Assembly: GCA_050049355.1 (NCBI GenBank)
Contig: JASFWK010000010.1
Span: 1-39,807 of the forward strand
DNA from: JASFWK01 sp050049355
GTDB lineage: Bacteria > Chloroflexota > Anaerolineae > B4-G1 > DUEL01
Direction of reading: 5' to 3'
Length of the DNA: 39,807 nt
Each line of letters starts with the position of its first letter. The first letter of the stretch is position 1. The notes beneath the pieces are model-generated. The model had not been told where the DNA came from and did no database searches. It worked only from the letters and a program-made list of their open reading frames with translations. Shown in pieces: positions 7,107 through 15,211 of this stretch. The position numbers and the translations under genes were made by a program.

Positions 7107-8506
7107 TGCGAAGTCTCTTCTGGAAGGGAATGTTGGCCTTCCTGGCAGTTATTCTGGTGGCTGTGGGTACGGTGGCGCTGCTGGCTGGGCGAGTCACCGT
7201 CACCGAGTTCCGCCGCTATGCCCTCACCCACGGGGGAATGTGGAACCGACAGGTGGCGCGTTTGGCCACCTACTATGTCACCCACGGCTCGTGGGAAGGG
7301 GTCCAAGCTCTGCTATCGTCCTCTGCGGGCATGATGGGGCCGATGATGGGGTCAGAGGGTCGGGCAGGGCAGGGGGGGATGGGTGGTCAGAGGTTCGATT
7401 TCCGACTGGCTGATCGCCAGGGGCGAATCGTGGGCGATACCAGCGGTTACCCGCGTGGTAGCGTCTCCCAGGCGGAGCTGCAGAATGGCATCGCAATTGA
7501 AGTGGAGGATCGAATTGCAGGGTATCTCCTGCCCTCCATCAGAGCTCCGGCTGTCCTGCCCCTGGATCAACCTCAGGCGGAGTTCTTGGCGCGTGTGCGC
7601 ATTGCCCTCTGGATTGGCGCCCTGGCCGCTCTGGGGGCGGCCCTGATCATCGGAGGACTCCTGTTCCGCTCCATTATCGCCCCCATCCATCGCCTCACTG
7701 CTGCCAGTCAGGCCATCGCCGAGGGTGATCTATCCGCTCGCGCCGTCGTGCGGGGGGAGGACGAGGTGGCCCAGCTGGCAAGATCCTTCAACCAGATGGC
7801 CGAAAGCTTGACGCGGGCCGAGGAGACGCGCCGCAGCCAGACCGCGGACATTGCCCACGAGCTGCGCACCCCCCTGACCGTTCTGCAGGGGACGCTGGAG
7901 GCGATGCTGGACCGGGTCTATGCCGTTGACCAAGAGCACCTGCAGGCGGCACTTGCGCAGGTGCGTACGTTGGCCCGCCTGGTGGAGGATCTGCGTCTGC
8001 TAGCCTTGGCCGACGCCGGCGAACTGCGGCTCCATAAGGTACCCCTGGACCTGAGAGGTCTCCTGCGAGAGGCTGTGGAGGCCCACCGCCCGCGGGCCGT
8101 TGAGCACCGTGTTGCCCTGACGCTGGAGGCGCCGCGTGCCCTTCCCCTGGTCCTGGGTGACCGGGATAGGCTGGCGCAGGTGGTGGGAAACCTGCTGGAT
8201 AACGCTCTGAGGTATGTCTCGGAGGGAGGTGAGCAGGTCGTGGTGCGGGTGGGCCAGCAGGAGCGAGAGGTGGCGGTCTCGGTGGTGGATGATGGACCGG
8301 GTGTGCCGCCAGAGGATCTCCCGCGTCTGTTCGAGCGGTTGTGGCGAGGGGATGTCTCTCGCACGCGAGCAACTGGCGGCAGCGGCCTTGGGCTCGCCAT
8401 CGCGCGCCACATTGTTGAGGCACACGGCGGCCGCATCTGGGCGGAGCCGACCTCCGGCGGTGGCCTCACCGTCACCTTTGCCCTCCCGGCGGCGGAACTG
8501 GCGTAG
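7103..8506 (+). CDS. Membrane sensor histidine kinase (BaeS/CpxA-like architecture)
   Basis: A 467-residue sensor kinase. Transmembrane helices at about 7-29 and 167-189 enclose an extracytoplasmic loop, followed by HAMP (190-243), HisKA with phospho-acceptor His252 in DIAHELRTPLT, and HATPase. Kinase motifs are the N box NLLDNALRY, G1 VVDDGPGVP, F box LFERLW and G2 GGSGLGLAIA. The loop carries an unusual Met/Gly run at about 76-95 (GMMGPMMGSEG, then GGMGG), which could bind a soft metal such as copper or respond to oxidation (inference). The cognate regulator is the overlapping upstream gene. Confidence 0.95.
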   Translation: MMRSLFWKGMLAFLAVILVAVGTVALLAGRVTVTEFRRYALTHGGMWNRQVARLATYYVTHGSWEGVQALLSSSAGMMGPMMGSEGRAGQGGMGGQRFDFRLADRQGRIVGDTSGYPRGSVSQAELQNGIAIEVEDRIAGYLLPSIRAPAVLPLDQPQAEFLARVRIALWIGALAALGAALIIGGLLFRSIIAPIHRLTAASQAIAEGDLSARAVVRGEDEVAQLARSFNQMAESLTRAEETRRSQTADIAHELRTPLTVLQGTLEAMLDRVYAVDQEHLQAALAQVRTLARLVEDLRLLALADAGELRLHKVPLDLRGLLREAVEAHRPRAVEHRVALTLEAPRALPLVLGDRDRLAQVVGNLLDNALRYVSEGGEQVVVRVGQQEREVAVSVVDDGPGVPPEDLPRLFERLWRGDVSRTRATGGSGLGLAIARHIVEAHGGRIWAEPTSGGGLTVTFALPAAELA

Positions 8507-8602
8507 CCTGTCTCTAGATGCGCAGGCGGTGGGGAAACCTCAGCTCTGTGTGTTTGGATGGCAGGTCGAGCCAAATAGCTAGGAGAGAAGGAGTTTGCTT
8601 AA

Positions 8603-9613
8603 ATGGCCAATGTCACGCGAAGGGACTTTCTTCGCCGAATGGCGGCAGGGCTCGGCACGCTCGCTGGTGCCTGGCTGCTGAACGCCTGCGAACGAGAAGC
8701 CGCGCCGGCACCTACCTCATCGCCAGTGCCTGACACCCCTCCGTTGCCCACGGCGACTGTGGGCGGCACGGAGGTGCCAACCGCCACTCCCTCCATGGTG
8801 TATCCTGACCTAGTCGTGGCGCGAGGCGGGGAGCCCGGCGAGTTGGTGCGGCGTGCGCTGGCGGCGATTGGGGGCATGGGGCGGTTTGTGCATCCCGGCG
8901 ACGATGTGATCGTCAAGCCGAACATCTGTGTCGCATACCACAGCTACGAGTACGCGGCGACCACCAACCCTTGGGTCGTGGCTGAGCTCGTTCGGCTCTG
9001 CCTGGAAGCCGGCGCGCGCCGAGTTCGGGTGATGGACTATCCCTTTGGCGGCACACCCGAGCGGGCCTACACCCGCAGCGGTATCCAGGAGCAGGTAGTG
9101 GCTGCGGGGGGAGAGATGGAGATTATGTCCTTCCTCAAGTTCATCTCCACCGATATCCCCGAGGGGTTGGATCTCCGTCAGTGTAAGATCTACGACGAGG
9201 TGCTGAATGCCGATGTGGTGATCAACGTACCCATCGCCAAACACCACAACTTGGCGCGGCTGACGTTGGGGATGAAGAATCTCATGGGCACCATTTTCAA
9301 CCGACCTCAAATGCACCAGAACCTGGGGCAGCGGCTGCCCGATCTGACGAGCCGTGTCCGTCCCGAGTTGACCGTTGTCGATGCCGTCCGCATGCTGATG
9401 AGGAACGGGCCCACGGGAGGCAGCCTGGATGATGTGCACAAGATCGACACCGTGATCGTCAGTCCGGATATCGTGGCGGCCGACAGCTATGCAGCTACGC
9501 TGTTTGAACTGCAGCCGACTGATCTAAGCTATGTGCGCGCAGCCGCGGACATGGGCCTGGGTCGGAGTGATCTGGACAACCTGAGGATTGAGGAGCTCAC
9601 TGTTGGCGGGTAG
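8603..9613 (+). CDS. DUF362 domain protein with Tat-type lipoprotein signal
   Basis: A 336-residue exported protein. The N-terminus has a twin-arginine motif (RRDFLRRM), a hydrophobic core and a lipobox ending LLNAC, so it is probably exported folded and lipid-anchored. A Thr/Pro linker (about 34-62) leads into DUF362, with the family hallmarks VIVKPNIC, NVPIAKHHNLARLTLGMKNLMG and the closing VVAADSYAATL. DUF362 proteins often accompany ferredoxins, and their reaction is unknown. Tat export suggests that a cofactor is inserted before export. AAGGAG precedes ATG 8603. It overlaps the polyferredoxin gene, so the two probably act together in electron transfer. Confidence 0.85.
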   Translation: MANVTRRDFLRRMAAGLGTLAGAWLLNACEREAAPAPTSSPVPDTPPLPTATVGGTEVPTATPSMVYPDLVVARGGEPGELVRRALAAIGGMGRFVHPGDDVIVKPNICVAYHSYEYAATTNPWVVAELVRLCLEAGARRVRVMDYPFGGTPERAYTRSGIQEQVVAAGGEMEIMSFLKFISTDIPEGLDLRQCKIYDEVLNADVVINVPIAKHHNLARLTLGMKNLMGTIFNRPQMHQNLGQRLPDLTSRVRPELTVVDAVRMLMRNGPTGGSLDDVHKIDTVIVSPDIVAADSYAATLFELQPTDLSYVRAAADMGLGRSDLDNLRIEELTVGG

Positions 9614-11153
9614 GGCGGAGCGCCGCCTGCGGTGGGGACCTCGCCACTGGACGACACTGCGACGGCTCGTCCAGTATCTGGCACTGCTGGCATTCGTGGC
9701 TCTCTTTGTCGGGTCGCGCTGGGGCGGGTGGCCTGGCTACGTGGTCAATGTGTCCCTGCGGCTCGACCCGCTGGCGATGATGGCGCATCTCCTGGCGAGC
9801 CGCACGCTTCTGGTCGGGTCAGCGTTGGCGCTGATCACCGTGGCGCTGACTCTTCTTCTCGGGCGGACGTGGTGTGGATGGCTTTGTCCGCTGGGGACGC
9901 TGTTGGACCTACTCTCCCTGCGCCGCGCACGTGGGGGGCGGGAGCCGCCCACCGACGCGTGGCGTAGAGTGAAGTACGGGCTGCTGCTGACGATCCTGGC
10001 AGCGGCGCTCTTGGGCAACCTGACGCTGTTGGTATTCGATCCGCTGACGATTCTCTTTCGCACACTCTCCGTCAGCGTCTGGCCCGCGCTAGATCGGGTC
10101 GTCACGGCAGCGGAGCACGTGCTCTACCGAGTGCCATTCCTTCGCCCCGCCATCTCCAGCTTTGAAAGGCTAGTCCGCCCAGAGGTGCTGCCTCCCGATC
10201 CAGCGTTCTATCGCCTTACTTCCCTGTACGCTGGCGTCTTCCTGGGGGTGATCCTCTTGAATCTGGCCGCGCAGAGGTTCTGGTGCCGCTACCTCTGCCC
10301 CCTCGGGGCTCTCTTGGGGCTCTTGAGCAAGGTGGCGATCGTGCAGCGAACGGTCAACGCTCGGTGTGAGGAGTGCGGCGCTTGCGCTCGCGTCTGTCCG
10401 ACCGGTACGATTGAGGCGGACGAAGGGTATGTCAGCAACCCTGGTGAGTGCACCATGTGTATGGAGTGCCTGGTTGCCTGCCCTTACGCCGCCATCGAGT
10501 TCCCGGTTCGCCTCTCGGCGCCCGACTGGGGCACCCACGATCCCAGTCGAAGAGAGGCCCTCGCCGCCCTCGGGGTGGCTGTCGCTGGCGTAGGGCTCTT
10601 CCGCAGCGACTTCGCCGCCAGGAGGGAGCATCCGCGTCTTGTCCGCCCGCCGGGCGCGCGGGAGAACGACCTGCTGTCCAGGTGCGTCCGCTGCGGGGAG
10701 TGTCTTCGCGCCTGCCCGACGAGCGCCATACAGCCCGCCTTGATGGAGGCGGGCGTCGAGGGCTTGTGGACGCCGGTGCTGGTGCCCAGGCTGGGCTACT
10801 GCGACTACTCGTGCAACGCCTGCGGACAGGTGTGCCCTGTTCAGGCGATCCCGCAGTTGAGCCTCGAGGAGAAGCGACAGCAGGTGATCGGTCTGGCCTA
10901 CATCGACCAGGATCGCTGCATTCCGTGGGCCGACTACGGCGACTGCATCGTATGCGAGGAGATGTGTCCTCTGCCTGACAAGGCGATCAAGCTGGAGCAG
11001 GTCGTGGTACGCAATGCCGAGGGCGCGCTCGTGACGGTGCAGCGTCCTCACGTGATCCGGGAGCGGTGCATCGGATGTGCCATCTGCGAATACAAGTGTC
11101 CACTCAATGGTGAGGCGGCCATCCGCGTCTACGTGCCGCCGGCAAGTTGCTGA
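9603..11153 (+). CDS. Membrane-bound polyferredoxin, NapH-NapG-like fusion
   Basis: A ~516-residue iron-sulfur membrane protein. The first half resembles NapH: several transmembrane helices and two membrane-edge cysteine motifs, GRTWCGWLCPLGT and RFWCRYLCPLGALLG. These precede two ferredoxin motifs, CEECGACARVCP and CTMCMECLVACP. A Tat-like hydrophobic stretch (PSRREALAALGVAVAGVGLF) then leads to NapG-like clusters CVRCGECLRACP, CNACGQVCP, CIVCEEMCP and CIGCAICEYKCP. It probably moves electrons across or along the membrane to the DUF362 partner. I favour the TTG at 9603, seven bases after GAGGAG; the frame is also open from TTG 9588. The C-terminus converges on the next gene with only 21 bases between. 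Confidence 0.85.
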   Translation: MAGRAERRLRWGPRHWTTLRRLVQYLALLAFVALFVGSRWGGWPGYVVNVSLRLDPLAMMAHLLASRTLLVGSALALITVALTLLLGRTWCGWLCPLGTLLDLLSLRRARGGREPPTDAWRRVKYGLLLTILAAALLGNLTLLVFDPLTILFRTLSVSVWPALDRVVTAAEHVLYRVPFLRPAISSFERLVRPEVLPPDPAFYRLTSLYAGVFLGVILLNLAAQRFWCRYLCPLGALLGLLSKVAIVQRTVNARCEECGACARVCPTGTIEADEGYVSNPGECTMCMECLVACPYAAIEFPVRLSAPDWGTHDPSRREALAALGVAVAGVGLFRSDFAARREHPRLVRPPGARENDLLSRCVRCGECLRACPTSAIQPALMEAGVEGLWTPVLVPRLGYCDYSCNACGQVCPVQAIPQLSLEEKRQQVIGLAYIDQDRCIPWADYGDCIVCEEMCPLPDKAIKLEQVVVRNAEGALVTVQRPHVIRERCIGCAICEYKCPLNGEAAIRVYVPPASC

Positions 11154-11174
11154 AGCTCGGGGGCATAATGGGGC

Positions 11175-12851
11175 TCACCTGCGGAGCGTCCACCCGACGG
11201 AAGTGCGGGTGAGACGCAGCTCTTCGAGGACAGGCCACTCGGCAATAGCTTGGACACGGGCGCTTTCTCCCTCCAATTCGATCCGTTGGGCCTCGTAGCC
11301 GGCTGCATCCACTGCCCTGACGATCGCCAGGTGGTCGGCGGCCAGTGGGTCGGAGAAGGTTCCCCGTTCGAGGACCTCGTTGACGCCATCCAGGATCGCC
11401 TCTGTCTTGATGAAGTCACCTGCCGTGAGCGCGTCTTGGGCGGCGATGAGCATTGTCTCCAGAGCCACGTTCTCTGCCGCGCGTGGGCGACGCAGCAGGT
11501 CAGCCACGATCCCCTGTCTCCGCGCCTCGGCGGAGTTGGGGAGCCATCCACTCAGGAAGTGGGCGCTGGGGTCATACAGCTCCTGGTAGCGGCGCGCGGC
11601 GTTGAAGAGATCGACTGTGTTCTGTAGATCACGGATCTGACCGGGCGTTGGCGAAAAGGTCTGCAGCCAACGCAGAAGGTCTTCCTCCGTCGCTGCCAGT
11701 CCCACACCGAACGTCGCCGCCAGCGCTACGTCCAGCATCTCCGCAGGGGTCTCGTGGGCGGAGTCGAAGGAGTCGTAGAAGCGCCTGAACTCATCCCACC
11801 CGTAGGTCTCGATCAGGTACGCGACGAGAGCCGCTCCCTCCAGGTAGGCTACCTCGTGTTGTTGGCGATAGAAGTCACCTGTCACCTGGTCCAGCGGGAT
11901 GTACCAGCCCAATCGAATAAGCGCCGCTGCTCGCTCTGGGATCGGCTCTGGCTTGAAATGCCCGCCGGCGATCCAGAGTGCCAGTCCTTCGCGGATCAGG
12001 GCGATCGAATCCTCGCCCGCAATCGCGGCATCCAGCTTGTGGGTGGCCTCGTGACGGATCACTGTCTCCAGATCGTAGCCCACATAGGGACGGTCGAGAT
12101 AGGAGAGGGTCGTCCCTTCCCGGACGTACCCACCGTGGCCTATAATCCGACTGGCGAGGTAGATGTCGAGCGGTTTCGATGGGTGGTAGTCCAGCCGGCT
12201 TTGCACGTGGTCCACGCCCTTCTCCGCCGTGGCCACGATGGCGGCCAAGTCTCGCTCGGCGGCGGTGCCCGTGAGGTAGTGGAAGACGCAGCAGTCGGTG
12301 GTGGTCATATCCCACGTGGCGGTGACCTCGGCGAGAGGACGTTCGCTGGCCGGGCGAAGCTGTACCGTGAGCAAGACCCTGTTGTTGGTGGGATCCTCGT
12401 CTCCCTCGTGGATTCTGTTCTCAGGGTCGAGCCAGGCTGTGAGGAACTGCTCCCCCTCCAGGTCCGTCGTATCCCAGGTCCAAGTCATCCGCGCGCGGGG
12501 CACCTCATCGAACGTGGGATGACCAGTCGTTGCCTCGGCCACAACCTCAACTCCGTCCGAGGTGCGATGGAGAATGCGGACGGTCAGCTCGGCGGGGTCG
12601 ATCTCGCCAAGATTGCGAGGAGTGACGTCGAAACTGACGATGTCTCCGCTGTAGAGGAGAGGCCCGGGGTAGAGGACGACGTCCTCGGACGTGAGGTAGA
12701 GGTCGCTCGGGGACGAAGTGGGGGCGGGAGATGGAGTGGGTAACGGTCTTTGAGTGGGAGTGGCGGTAGGGGTCAGGGCGGGAGTGGAGTGGACGGGCAC
12801 ACAGGCGGCCAAGACAGTCAAGAGAAGGAGGGAAAGACGGCGTGTGTTCAT
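11175..12851 (-). CDS. Lipoprotein with CARDB-like and HEXXH (peptidase MA-like) domains
   Basis: A 558-residue surface lipoprotein. The lipobox LTVLAAC places the lipidated Cys at 17, followed by a Thr/Pro linker (about 22-48). A beta-sandwich region (about 50-170) resembles CARDB/Ig-like adhesion modules. A gluzincin-type peptidase domain follows: the zinc site is VIRHEATHKLD (His267, Glu268, His271), and Glu288 in REGLALWIAGG is the likely third ligand. The remaining 200 residues are helical and unassigned. It is the last gene of the operon and overlaps the GNAT gene by four bases. Peptidase activity is inferred from the motif; no substrate can be named. Confidence 0.85.
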   Translation of the reverse strand: MNTRRLSLLLLTVLAACVPVHSTPALTPTATPTQRPLPTPSPAPTSSPSDLYLTSEDVVLYPGPLLYSGDIVSFDVTPRNLGEIDPAELTVRILHRTSDGVEVVAEATTGHPTFDEVPRARMTWTWDTTDLEGEQFLTAWLDPENRIHEGDEDPTNNRVLLTVQLRPASERPLAEVTATWDMTTTDCCVFHYLTGTAAERDLAAIVATAEKGVDHVQSRLDYHPSKPLDIYLASRIIGHGGYVREGTTLSYLDRPYVGYDLETVIRHEATHKLDAAIAGEDSIALIREGLALWIAGGHFKPEPIPERAAALIRLGWYIPLDQVTGDFYRQQHEVAYLEGAALVAYLIETYGWDEFRRFYDSFDSAHETPAEMLDVALAATFGVGLAATEEDLLRWLQTFSPTPGQIRDLQNTVDLFNAARRYQELYDPSAHFLSGWLPNSAEARRQGIVADLLRRPRAAENVALETMLIAAQDALTAGDFIKTEAILDGVNEVLERGTFSDPLAADHLAIVRAVDAAGYEAQRIELEGESARVQAIAEWPVLEELRLTRTSVGWTLRR

Positions 12852-13603
12852 CTCTCGTCTAGTGAGTTCGCCTCGTCATGTTCTTCCTGGGTCTTCATTG
12901 TTCCCTCGACTGCAAGCTCCCGGGACCCGGTATCTGTGAATCCCACGGACTCCGCCAAGCGGATAGAGGACTGGTTGTCCTCGGAGACGATATACAGGGG
13001 CTGGGCGCCGGAACGGATCACCCAGTTGGCGCAAGATTCCACCACAGCCTTTCCCCATCCTCGGTCGCGTGCCTCGGGGGAGGTCCACGCGTAGAGCCCC
13101 GCAAAGTGGGGTGATCGCCAGTTGGTTCCGGCCTCGGCTGCCAACTTGCCCTGAGAGCGGATGACGAAGCGAGGGGATCCGTCGGCTGCGCGGTCGGGCA
13201 CGACCAGGACGCTGATGGCGGGTGTGTAGAGAGAGAGGTCGAGTCGGTAGACGCGGTTGATCTCGAATTGCTCTACTGCCAGGACCTCCTCTACTACCGA
13301 GTGTAGATCGGGCGTGGTGATCAGGTAGTAGGGTCGCCGAGGCTCGAGCTCCCGATGTAGGAGCTCTTCTGCTGCGCCCGAATTTCGGGCTCGGAGCACC
13401 GCCGTCAGCCTGAAGAGGTCGCGGCCGGTCTGGCAGATGGACAGGAAGGCCTCCACGCGGTCAGTCGGTCCCTCCTGAATCAGGAGACGTGTCCGCTCCG
13501 GGTTGTGGTAGAGGGCGTAGTAAGCGGACAGGGCGTCTCGGGCAGCGGAGAGATCCAGCATGGGACGCACCCGCCGGCGAAGTTCGGTCAGGTCGTCCGT
13601 CAT
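12848..13603 (-). CDS. GNAT-family N-acetyltransferase
   Basis: A 251-residue protein with a C-terminal GNAT fold. The acetyl-CoA-binding motif is RDRGWGKAVVES (the R/Q-x-x-G-x-G/A type), followed by PLYIVSEDNQSSIRLAESVGF, the usual late GNAT helix and strand. The N-terminal half (about 1-130) is less conserved and may bind the substrate. The frame stays open much further upstream, but that part is a shadow of the Nudix gene. ATG 13603 overlaps the Nudix stop by four bases, and the stop in turn overlaps the lipoprotein start. The substrate is unknown. Confidence 0.85.
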   Translation of the reverse strand: MTDDLTELRRRVRPMLDLSAARDALSAYYALYHNPERTRLLIQEGPTDRVEAFLSICQTGRDLFRLTAVLRARNSGAAEELLHRELEPRRPYYLITTPDLHSVVEEVLAVEQFEINRVYRLDLSLYTPAISVLVVPDRAADGSPRFVIRSQGKLAAEAGTNWRSPHFAGLYAWTSPEARDRGWGKAVVESCANWVIRSGAQPLYIVSEDNQSSIRLAESVGFTDTGSRELAVEGTMKTQEEHDEANSLDER

Positions 13604-14130
13604 CCCCCATCTCCCATTCGTGGATCCAGCAGGGGCGCGTCTGCTGACTGGTCGGCCAGCCGGTTGCGTAGTGTCCGGGCCCGCCGAATCATCTCCCGAT
13701 CGATCGAGCGGAGCCCGTCGGGCAGCGGGTCGGGGGAGACCCAGCGAGTGGCCAGGATCTCGCCGCTGAGGCGGTCTACTTCTCCTTCCACCTCGCACAG
13801 GAATGCGGTCTCCAGGTGGTCCGGCGGGCCGTCCAGTTCGATCAGCACCGGGGGGCCGACCTTTACCCTCAGGCCCACCTCCTCCTGGAGTTCCCGCCGC
13901 AGCGCATCCTGGGGGCGCTCCCGGCGACGGACCCATCCCCCCGGCAGGCCCCAGGAGTAGCGGCTTCGGAAGACGTGTTCGACAAGGAGGATCTTCCCCT
14001 CTTGGTTGAAGGCGACTCCGACGACGCCGACAGTGAACGGGGCAGCGACCCGGTTAAGTATGCGCAGGAGGAGTGGGTAGAGAAGAGGGACCTGGCGCAT
14101 CAGCGCTGCGACAAGGCGTTTGGGGTCCAT
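13600..14130 (-). CDS. NUDIX hydrolase
   Basis: A 176-residue hydrolase of nucleoside-diphosphate-linked compounds. The complete Nudix box is present, from GGWVRRRERPQDAL through RRELQEEVGL, with every catalytic Glu of the G-x5-E-x7-REUxEExGU pattern. The N-terminal extension (about 1-35) is amphipathic and hydrophobic, and may associate with membrane or partner. ATG 14130 follows GAAGGG by 8 bases; a TTG at 14136 that overlaps the radical SAM stop is a competing start adding two residues. The gene is coupled on both sides within the operon. The substrate is not predictable. Confidence 0.9.
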   Translation of the reverse strand: MDPKRLVAALMRQVPLLYPLLLRILNRVAAPFTVGVVGVAFNQEGKILLVEHVFRSRYSWGLPGGWVRRRERPQDALRRELQEEVGLRVKVGPPVLIELDGPPDHLETAFLCEVEGEVDRLSGEILATRWVSPDPLPDGLRSIDREMIRRARTLRNRLADQSADAPLLDPRMGDGG

Positions 14131-14132
14131 TC

Positions 14133-15203
14133 TCAATTCCCTTCTCCACTTCCCATCGCTGCGTGGTTGATGGCTTCTGCCTGATCCCGATTCCGGTGCA
14201 GAAATGGTTCCTCAGCCTCTACATCGCCGTAGCATACCTGGGCCGCCGCTTTGCAGCCGCCCTGGCACTCCTTCCGTCGGGCGCAGGGGGCGCAGAAGGC
14301 AGGCGCGGCGGCGACAAAACCGGCCAGGCGTTCGGGAGCGATGATATCAGCAAATGGCTCCTCCCAGACGTTGCCCAGGATGGTGGGGGTGTGGTTGCAG
14401 GGACGGACGTTGCCGGCGATGTCGAGTGTGTAGTAGGCACGATTGGAGCCGGCTGCACAGAAACCGAAGCTCAGGTGTGGATAGTCTGAGGGGTCGATGA
14501 GACAGGGCTGGATGGGGATGGCACACGAGATGGGCAGATCAAGCTCCTGGGCAGCTGCGTCGGCTATCTCCAGCGCTCCACGCATCTCATCTACAGTGGG
14601 CAGCAATTCACCGATCGAATCGACTGCCCGCCCGCCGGGGTTGAAGCGGTTAAGCATCACTCCCCGCACGCCAAACGCAAAAGCCAACTTCAGTGTGTCG
14701 CGTAAGTCGCCGATGTTGTGGCGGGTGGCGACGAAGACGGCCACGGCCTGTCCTCTGTGGTAGCGGATGTGGGCCAGGGCTGCCAGCACGGCGTCGAACG
14801 CGCCTCCGGAGCGGCAAAGAGAGTCGTGCGTCTCGCGGCGAAAGCTGAGCAGCGGCAATTCGAAGAGCGTCACGCCGCGTCGGATGAGGTCAGCGGCGAG
14901 GTCGTCGGTGAGTTGATGGGCGTTGGTGATGAGGTTGACGCGCACGTCCCGCTCGGCCAGGAAGCTCACGATATCGGGTAGGTCTTCGCGCAAGAGCGGC
15001 TCGCCCCCTGTCAGCGTGACGTGAGTGCAGTCAACCTGGTCGAGTACGTGAGCGAGGAGAGGACGCGCGTCGGCGGGCGAGTTCTCGGGGCTGCCAGGAG
15101 GGCGAAAGTCGGGATGGTTCCAGTAATTGTAGCAATATGAGCAGCTGTGATCGCAGGTCCGGGTGACCTCTAGGATTATCGTCTGGAGGCGGGGCCGGTC
15201 CAT
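14133..15203 (-). CDS. Radical SAM protein with SPASM domain
   Basis: A 356-residue enzyme. The radical SAM cluster is bound by Cys17, Cys21 and Cys24 (CDHSCSYC), followed by the SAM-binding LTGGEPLLR. The C-terminal region carries SPASM-type cysteines: FCAAGSN, then NVRPCNHT, then the group in FCAPCARRKECQGGCKAA, enough for one or two auxiliary [4Fe-4S] clusters. SPASM enzymes mostly modify peptides or proteins (thioether links, sulfatase maturation, RiPP maturation). It starts 8 bases after the Tat lipoprotein gene, which makes that protein the obvious candidate substrate (inference). The Shine-Dalgarno is weak, so translation may depend on coupling. Confidence 0.92.
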   Translation of the reverse strand: MDRPRLQTIILEVTRTCDHSCSYCYNYWNHPDFRPPGSPENSPADARPLLAHVLDQVDCTHVTLTGGEPLLREDLPDIVSFLAERDVRVNLITNAHQLTDDLAADLIRRGVTLFELPLLSFRRETHDSLCRSGGAFDAVLAALAHIRYHRGQAVAVFVATRHNIGDLRDTLKLAFAFGVRGVMLNRFNPGGRAVDSIGELLPTVDEMRGALEIADAAAQELDLPISCAIPIQPCLIDPSDYPHLSFGFCAAGSNRAYYTLDIAGNVRPCNHTPTILGNVWEEPFADIIAPERLAGFVAAAPAFCAPCARRKECQGGCKAAAQVCYGDVEAEEPFLHRNRDQAEAINHAAMGSGEGN

Positions 15204-15211
15204 CCTATGTT

